NCBI RefSeq assembly: GCF_932274485.2
Contig: NC_065885.2
Coordinates: forward strand, 34,175,062 to 34,239,061
Reading direction: 5' to 3'
From: Patella vulgata
Taxonomy: Eukaryota > Mollusca > Gastropoda > Patellidae
Length of the DNA stretch: 64,000 bases
In this document: positions 56,792 through 64,000 of the stretch, in pieces
Layout of the letters: every line of letters starts with the position of its first letter
Numbering within the stretch: position 1 is the first letter of the stretch
The notes under the pieces: generated by a model
Told to the model about the DNA's origin: nothing
Database searches by the model: none
The model's input: only the letters and a program-made list of their open reading frames with translations
Made by a program: the position numbers and the translations under genes

Positions 56792-57112
56792 TCACTCCAT
56801 CTCGCCTTCCGACGAATGGCTGCTATCTTCACTATCAGTTGCGACACAGCTTCTAATCTTGTGGCGTAGGTATAAGACTTTATCGGCCTTTTGACGTGCA
56901 TACTCGTAGTAAGCGTTTCTAACACCTTCCATGCCGGACATCCTGAGACGAATGTTGTAGCGAAATGAACGCATCTGGTCCCTCCTTGCTCGGTCGTAGC
57001 GGACTTGAAGATCTTTGAGTTTGTTGTTTAGTAAAACAACCTGCTCACATGCTCGGCGGAAACGGTGCTCTGTCTCAGACAAATCGACGTGAAGTTTCGA
57101 AATAGTTTCCAT
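56792..57112 (-). CDS. Array protein, copy 22
   Basis: Identical product. Stem-loop 56738-56753, TATA 57208-57215. Confidence 0.88.
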   Translation of the reverse strand: METISKLHVDLSETEHRFRRACEQVVLLNNKLKDLQVRYDRARRDQMRSFRYNIRLRMSGMEGVRNAYYEYARQKADKVLYLRHKIRSCVATDSEDSSHSSEGEME

Positions 57113-58229
57113 TTCACTTGTTGGGGTCTTGGTGGAGGTCTTAGAAGATTGAATGACGAAGCTATTGAAGCGACAATTCAGAATGCGGTTTCCAATTCCA
57201 CCTCAACTATATATAGGCATGTACCTGGTAAGCTGGAGTGACGCCAATTTCTCTTCTTGGCATCCCGTGACATTTTTGTGTATTAGTCGTAGCTGGCAGT
57301 TTAGGTCAGTGTTTTGATAAGCATATTGTCTCCTCATTAGGCAGCAATCAACATCTTTTTTCCGACTTGACAACTTTATGATCGATTCTTGATTGCATTG
57401 ATTGGTTTTAATCGGTTCTGGTCTCTGCAACTATTCCGTTCGCTGGAGGAAAACGATTTTCTGGCCTTGAGGTCAATATTTATTGATCTCCCTAAATGAA
57501 ATCTAAAACACGGGCCTACATCGGACGAGCACCTTACACTAAGTTACACAGTTATTTCCCTTTCGTTGAATGTGTGTAATCGTTTTTAATGCTTACCAGC
57601 GATACCCAGAAAAGACTTGCGGAGTCCAAACGTTCCGTCCCTGGTCACAATTCTTGATGTGAAAGGGAGTGTGCGTTCGTTTTTTTGGGGTTTTTTTTTT
57701 GTTCTTTTCTTTGTTACTTTTTTTTTATTTTTGTGTGTGTGTGGGAGGGGCGGGGGGGGGGGGGTATTTGGTACTAATTTTTGTTCACCTTAAGCATGGT
57801 TGAATATGTGCAGCTTCTTTGATAAAAATGTCGGTGAGCGATAACCCGATGCTCCACAGAAACCAGTAAGGACTAATGCATAAGGTCTAAGCCTTGCTTC
57901 AATTGGATAAAGTGGCATTGAGAAGGGTTGGGCGTATGTTTGGTGTTGATTTATTTGACTATTTGACCAATTTCGCTCTTCTTCTATCCTCATGCGATTT
58001 GTTTGGGTTTTTTTTTGGTTTTTTTTTAAAGGAATATTGCAGCTGTGTGCCTTTAGTGGGTGTATGGCGTTTCATTGTGGACAGGGAAAGGATTTGGAAT
58101 ATATGGGGAAGTGGATGGGGGTGGGGTGGGGTGATAATGCATAGAATATGAAGGTAATCTTTCGTAGATTTTGGTGGCTCTGAAAAGAACCTTTTGTATA
58201 AGCAAAGAAGATTCTACGTGTTTTCAAAT

Positions 58230-58550
58230 TCACTCCATCTCGCCTTCCGACGAATGGCTGCTATCTTCACTATCAGTTGCGACACAGCTTCTAATCTTGT
58301 GGCGTAGGTATAAGACTTTATCGGCCTTTTGACGTGCATACTCGTAGTAAGCGTTTCTAACACCTTCCATGCCGGACATCCTGAGACGAATGTTGTAGCG
58401 AAATGAACGCATCTGGTCCCTCCTTGCTCGGTCGTAGCGGACTTGAAGATCTTTGAGTTTGTTGTTTAGTAAAACAACCTGCTCACATGCTCGGCGGAAA
58501 CGGTGCTCTGTCTCAGACAAATCGACGTGAAGTTTCGAAATAGTTTCCAT
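58230..58550 (-). CDS. Array protein, copy 23
   Basis: Identical product. Stem-loop 58176-58191, TATA 58646-58653. Variant at 58109 shared with copy 15. Confidence 0.88.
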   Translation of the reverse strand: METISKLHVDLSETEHRFRRACEQVVLLNNKLKDLQVRYDRARRDQMRSFRYNIRLRMSGMEGVRNAYYEYARQKADKVLYLRHKIRSCVATDSEDSSHSSEGEME

Positions 58551-59665
58551 TTCACTTGTTGGGGTCTTGGTGGAGGTCTTAGAAGATTGAATGACGAAGC
58601 TATTGAAGCGACAATTCAGAATGCGGTTTCCAATTCCACCTCAACTATATATAGGCATGTACCTGGTAAGCTGGAGTGACGCCAATTTCTCTTCTTGGCA
58701 TCCCGTGACATTTTTGTGTATTAGTCGTAGCTGGCAGTTTAGGTCAGTGTTTTGATAAGCATATTGTCTCCTCATTAGGCAGCAATCAACATCTTTTTTC
58801 CGACTTGACAACTTTATGATCGATTCTTGATTGCATTGATTGGTTTTAATCGGTTCTGGTCTCTGCAACTATTCCGTTCGCTGGAGGAAAACGATTTTCT
58901 GGCCTTGAGGTCAATATTTATTGATCTCCCTAAATGAAATCTAAAACACGGGCCTACATCGGACGAGCACCTTACACTAAGTTACACAGTTATTTCCCTT
59001 TCGTTGAATGTGTGTAATCGTTTTTAATGCTTACCAGCGATACCCAGAAAAGACTTGCGGAGTCCAAACGTTCCGTCCCTGGTCACAATTCTTGATGTGA
59101 AAGGGAGTGTGCGTTCGTTTTTTTGGGGTTTTTTTTTGTTCTTTTCTTTGTTACTTTTTTTTTATTTGTGTGTGTGTGTGGGAGGGGCGGGGGGGGGGGG
59201 TATTTGGTACTAATTTTTGTTCACCTTAAGCATGGTTGAATATGTGCAGCTTCTTTGATAAAAATGTCGGTGAGCGATAACCCGATGCTCCACAGAAACC
59301 AGTAAGGACTAATGCATAAGGTCTTAGCCTTGCTTCAATTGGATAAAGTGGCATTGAGAAGGGTTGGGCGTATGTTTGGTGTTGATTTATTTGACTATTT
59401 GACCAATTTCGCTCTTCTTCTATCCTCATGCGATTTGTTTGGGGTTTTTTTTGTTTTTTTTTTAAAGGAATATTGCAGCTGTGTGCCTTTAGTGGGTGTA
59501 TGGCGTTTCATTGTGGACAGGGAAAGGATTTGGAATATATGGGGGAGTGGATGGGGGTGGGGTGGGGTGATAATGCATAGAATATGAAGGTAATCTTTCG
59601 TAGATTTTGGTGGCTCTGAAAAGAACCTTTTGTATAAGCAAAGAAGATTCTACGTGTTTTCAAAT

Positions 59666-59986
59666 TCACTCCATCTCGCCTTCCGACGAATGGCTGCTAT
59701 CTTCACTATCAGTTGCGACACAGCTTCTAATCTTGTGGCGTAGGTATAAGACTTTATCGGCCTTTTGACGTGCATACTCGTAGTAAGCGTTTCTAACACC
59801 TTCCATGCCGGACATCCTGAGACGAATGTTGTAGCGAAATGAACGCATCTGGTCCCTCCTTGCTCGGTCGTAGCGGACTTGAAGATCTTTGAGTTTGTTG
59901 TTTAGTAAAACAACCTGCTCACATGCTCGGCGGAAACGGTGCTCTGTCTCAGACAAATCGACGTGAAGTTTCGAAATAGTTTCCAT
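59666..59986 (-). CDS. Array protein, copy 24
   Basis: Identical product. Stem-loop 59612-59627, TATA 60082-60089. Variants at 59168 and 59325 shared with copy 16. Confidence 0.88.
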   Translation of the reverse strand: METISKLHVDLSETEHRFRRACEQVVLLNNKLKDLQVRYDRARRDQMRSFRYNIRLRMSGMEGVRNAYYEYARQKADKVLYLRHKIRSCVATDSEDSSHSSEGEME

Positions 59987-61102
59987 TTCACTTGTTGGGG
60001 TCTTGGTGGAGGTCTTAGAAGATTGAATGACGAAGCTATTGAAGCGACAATTCAGAATGCGGTTTCCAATTCCACCTCAACTATATATAGGCATGTACCT
60101 GGTAAGCTGGAGTGACGCCAATTTCTCTTCTTGGCATCCCGTGACATTTTTGTGTATTAGTCGTAGCTGGCAGTTTAGGTCAGTGTTTTGATAAGCATAT
60201 TGTCTCCTCATTAGGCAGCAATCAACATCTTTTTTCCGACTTGACAACTTTATGATCGATTCTTGATTGCATTGATTGGTTTTAATCGGTTCTGGTCTCT
60301 GCAACTATTCCGTTCGCTGGAGGAAAACGATTTTCTGGCCTTGAGGTCAATATTTATTGATCTCCCTAAATGAAATCTAAAACACGGGCCTACATCGGAC
60401 GAGCACCTTACACTAAGTTACACAGTTATTTCCCTTTCGTTGAATGTGTGTAATCGTTTTTAATGCTTACCAGCGATACCCAGAAAAGACTTGCGGAGTC
60501 CAAACGTTCCGTCCCTGGTCACAATTCTTGATGTGAAAGGGAGTGTGCGTTCGTTTTTTTGGGTTTTTTTTTTGTTCTTTTCTTTGTTACTTTTTTTTTA
60601 TTTTTGTGTGTGTGTGGGAGGGGCGGGGGGGGGGGGGTATTTGGTACTAATTTTTGTTCACCTTAAGCATGGTTGAATATGTGCAGCTTCTTTGATAAAA
60701 ATGTCGGTGAGCGATAACCCGATGCTCCACAGAAACCAGTAAGGACTAATGCATAAGGTCTAAGCCTTGCTTCAATTGGATAAAGTGGCATTGAGAAGGG
60801 TTGGGCGTATGTTTGGTGTTGATTTATTTGACTATTTGACCAATTTCGCTCTTCTTCTATCCTCATGCGATTTGTTTGGGTTTTTTTTTGTTTTTTTTTT
60901 AAAGGAATATTGCAGCTGTGTGCCTTTAGTGGGTGTATGGCGTTTCATTGTGGACAGGGAAAGGATTTGGAATATATGGGGGAGTGGATGGGGGTGGGGT
61001 GGGGTGATAATGCATAGAATATGAAGGTAATCTTTCGTAGATTTTGGTGGCTCTGAAAAGAACCTTTTGTATAAGCAAAGAAGATTCTACGTGTTTTCAA
61101 AT

Positions 61103-61423
61103 TCACTCCATCTCGCCTTCCGACGAATGGCTGCTATCTTCACTATCAGTTGCGACACAGCTTCTAATCTTGTGGCGTAGGTATAAGACTTTATCGGCCT
61201 TTTGACGTGCATACTCGTAGTAAGCGTTTCTAACACCTTCCATGCCGGACATCCTGAGACGAATGTTGTAGCGAAATGAACGCATCTGGTCCCTCCTTGC
61301 TCGGTCGTAGCGGACTTGAAGATCTTTGAGTTTGTTGTTTAGTAAAACAACCTGCTCACATGCTCGGCGGAAACGGTGCTCTGTCTCAGACAAATCGACG
61401 TGAAGTTTCGAAATAGTTTCCAT
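61103..61423 (-). CDS. Array protein, copy 25
   Basis: Identical product. Stem-loop 61049-61064, TATA 61519-61526. Confidence 0.88.
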   Translation of the reverse strand: METISKLHVDLSETEHRFRRACEQVVLLNNKLKDLQVRYDRARRDQMRSFRYNIRLRMSGMEGVRNAYYEYARQKADKVLYLRHKIRSCVATDSEDSSHSSEGEME

Positions 61424-62537
61424 TTCACTTGTTGGGGTCTTGGTGGAGGTCTTAGAAGATTGAATGACGAAGCTATTGAAGCGACAATTCAGAATGCGGT
61501 TTCCAATTCCACCTCAACTATATATAGGCATGTACCTGGTAAGCTGGAGTGACGCCAATTTCTCTTCTTGGCATCCCGTGACATTTTTGTGTATTAGTCG
61601 TAGCTGGCAGTTTAGGTCAGTGTTTTGATAAGCATATTGTCTCCTCATTAGGCAGCAATCAACATCTTTTTTCCGACTTGACAACTTTATGATCGATTCT
61701 TGATTGCATTGATTGGTTTTAATCGGTTCTGGTCTCTGCAACTATTCCGTTCGCTGGAGGAAAACGATTTTCTGGCCTTGAGGTCAATATTTATTGATCT
61801 CCCTAAATGAAATCTAAAACACGGGCCTACATCGGACGAGCACCTTACACTAAGTTACACAGTTATTTCCCTTTCGTTGAATGTGTGTAATCGTTTTTAA
61901 TGCTTACCAGCGATACCCAGAAAAGACTTGCGGAGTCCAAACGTTCCGTCCCTGGTCACAATTCTTGATGTGAAAGGGAGTGTGCGTTCGTTTTTTTGGG
62001 GTTTTTTTTGTTCTTTTCTTTGTTACTTTTTTTTTATTTTTGTGTGTGTGTGGGAGGGGCGGGGGGGGGGGGTATTTGGTACTAATTTTTGTTCACCTTA
62101 AGCATGGTTGAATATGTGCAGCTTCTTTGATAAAAATGTCGGTGAGCGATAACCCGATGCTCCACAGAAACCAGTAAGGACTAATGCATAAGGTCTAAGC
62201 CTTGCTTCAATTGGATAAAGTGGCATTGAGAAGGGTTGGGCGTATGTTTGGTGTTGATTTATTTGACTATTTGACCAATTTCGCTCTTCTTCTATCCTCA
62301 TGCGATTTGTTTGGTTTTTTTTTTTTTTTTTTTTTAAAGGAATATTGCAGCTGTGTGCCTTTAGTGGGTGTATGGCGTTTCATTGTGGACAGGGAAAGGA
62401 TTTGGAATATATGGGGGAGTGGATGGGGGTGGGGTGGGGTGATAATGCATAGAATATGAAGGTAATCTTTCGTAGATTTTGGTGGCTCTGAAAAGAACCT
62501 TTTGTATAAGCAAAGAAGATTCTACGTGTTTTCAAAT

Positions 62538-62858
62538 TCACTCCATCTCGCCTTCCGACGAATGGCTGCTATCTTCACTATCAGTTGCGACACAGCTTCT
62601 AATCTTGTGGCGTAGGTATAAGACTTTATCGGCCTTTTGACGTGCATACTCGTAGTAAGCGTTTCTAACACCTTCCATGCCGGACATCCTGAGACGAATG
62701 TTGTAGCGAAATGAACGCATCTGGTCCCTCCTTGCTCGGTCGTAGCGGACTTGAAGATCTTTGAGTTTGTTGTTTAGTAAAACAACCTGCTCACATGCTC
62801 GGCGGAAACGGTGCTCTGTCTCAGACAAATCGACGTGAAGTTTCGAAATAGTTTCCAT
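62538..62858 (-). CDS. Array protein, copy 26
   Basis: Identical product. Stem-loop 62484-62499, TATA 62954-62961. The spacer T-run lacks its internal G. Confidence 0.88.
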   Translation of the reverse strand: METISKLHVDLSETEHRFRRACEQVVLLNNKLKDLQVRYDRARRDQMRSFRYNIRLRMSGMEGVRNAYYEYARQKADKVLYLRHKIRSCVATDSEDSSHSSEGEME

Positions 62859-63971
62859 TTCACTTGTTGGGGTCTTGGTGGAGGTCTTAGAAGATTGAAT
62901 GACGAAGCTATTGAAGCGACAATTCAGAATGCGGTTTCCAATTCCACCTCAACTATATATAGGCATGTACCTGGTAAGCTGGAGTGACGCCAATTTCTCT
63001 TCTTGGCATCCCGTGACATTTTTGTGTATTAGTCGTAGCTGGCAGTTTAGGTCAGTGTTTTGATAAGCATATTGTCTCCTCATTAGGCAGCAATCAACAT
63101 CTTTTTTCCGACTTGACAACTTTATGATCGATTCTTGATTGCATTGATTGGTTTTAATCGGTTCTGGTCTCTGCAACTATTCCGTTCGCTGGAGGAAAAC
63201 GATTTTCTGGCCTTGAGGTCAATATTTATTGATCTCCCTAAATGAAATCTAAAACACGGGCCTACATCGGACGAGCACCTTACACTAAGTTACACAGTTA
63301 TTTCCCTTTCGTTGAATGTGTGTAATCGTTTTTAATGCTTACCAGCGATACCCAGAAAAGACTTGCGGAGTCCAAACGTTCCGTCCCTGGTCACAATTCT
63401 TGATGTGAAAGGGAGTGTGCGTTCGTTTTTTTGGGTTTTTTTTTTGTTCTTTTCTTTGTTACTTTTTTTTTATTTTTGTGTGTGTGTGGGAGGGGCGGGG
63501 GGGGGGGGTATTTGGTACTAATTTTTGTTCACCTTAAGCATGGTTGAATATGTGCAGCTTCTTTGATAAAAATGTCGGTGAGCGATAACCCGATGCTCCA
63601 CAGAAACCAGTAAGGACTAATGCATAAGGTCTAAGCCTTGCTTCAATTGGATAAAGTGGCATTGAGAAGGGTTGGGCGTATGTTTGGTGTTGATTTATTT
63701 GACTATTTGACCAATTTCGCTCTTCTTCTATCCTCATGCGATTTGTTTGGGGTTTTTTTTGTTTTTTTTAAAGGAATATTGCAGCTGTGTGCCTTTAGTG
63801 GGTGTATGGCGTTTCATTGTGGACAGGGAAAGGATTTGGAATATATGGGGGAGTGGATGGGGGTGGGGTGGGGTGATAATGCATAGAATATGAAGGTAAT
63901 CTTTCGTAGATTTTGGTGGCTCTGAAAAGAACCTTTTGTATAAGCAAAGAAGATTCTACGTGTTTTCAAAT

Positions 63972-64000
63972 TCACTCCATCTCGCCTTCCGACGAATGGC
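63972..64000 (-). CDS. Array protein, copy 27, cut by window end
   Basis: Only the last codons (acidic tail) and stop are in the window. Stem-loop 63918-63933 is present. Confidence 0.85.

Larger units (their letters stand above)
26317..64000 (-). repeat. Tandem array of ~1,437 bp gene-bearing units, 26+ copies, continuing beyond window
   Basis: The array begins abruptly at 26317 (gcgtatgtttggtgttgatt) after unrelated sequence and runs to the window end. Successive gene starts are 1,434-1,439 bp apart. Each unit holds, on the minus strand, CCAAT elements, TATA box, a 106-codon intronless ORF, histone-type stem-loop and downstream element, then a ~750 bp spacer with a G-quadruplex-type tract (26490-26516 in unit 1), two T-runs, a (GT)n and a G10-14 run. 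I noticed only a handful of substitutions (26536, 37143, 40503, 46613, 47672, 47829, 58109, 59168, 59325); the rest is homopolymer length. Such homogeneity implies recent amplification or active concerted evolution. Confidence 0.98.

Overview
The window is nuclear DNA from an animal, most likely a mollusc or another lophotrochozoan. Evidence: AT-rich sequence, short GT-AG exons in long introns, a thioester protein (TEP/CD109-like) gene, and two tRNA-derived SINE families ending in a shared 'ggacgttaaacccca' tail, a type I associate with molluscan genomes. The species is not determined.

Region 1 (1-14.9 kb, + strand) holds the last 20 exons of a thioester protein of the alpha-2-macroglobulin/complement superfamily. 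The phases join into one 905-codon frame. It has a multibasic furin-type site, a Pro-rich bait region, a GCGEQ thioester, the catalytic His 114 residues later, and a Cys-rich, Arg5-ending C-terminus with no GPI or membrane segment. Its introns carry a Tc1-like relic, SINEs, MITEs and foldback sequences.

Region 2 (16.6-22.7 kb, - strand) holds a complete five-exon coding region for the Ran-binding protein Mog1/RANGRF (189 codons), convergent with the TEP gene. Its introns contain a SINE, a MITE and a decayed LINE. From 22.7 to 26.3 kb I see a MITE copy, a 1.9 kb degenerate repeat rich in CTATAG/CTGTAG hexamers, and two weak candidate - strand exons.

Region 3 (26,317 to the window end) is a head-to-tail array of a ~1,437 bp unit: 26 complete gene copies plus a 27th cut by the window edge. 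Each unit encodes, on the - strand, the same intronless 106-residue protein, basic and helical with a short acidic Ser-rich tail and no Pro or Trp. The protein is not a recognisable histone, but the gene looks like a replication-dependent histone gene: TATA box, CATTC cap-like motif 31 bp downstream, CCAAT elements, a short 3' UTR, a perfect match to the histone mRNA 3' stem-loop consensus, and a GAAAGA histone downstream element. A homogenised non-histone array with histone-type 3' ends is the most unusual thing here. Copies differ almost only in homopolymer lengths. Three linked variants recur exactly 11,496 bp (8 units) apart, recording a recent multi-unit exchange or an assembly effect.
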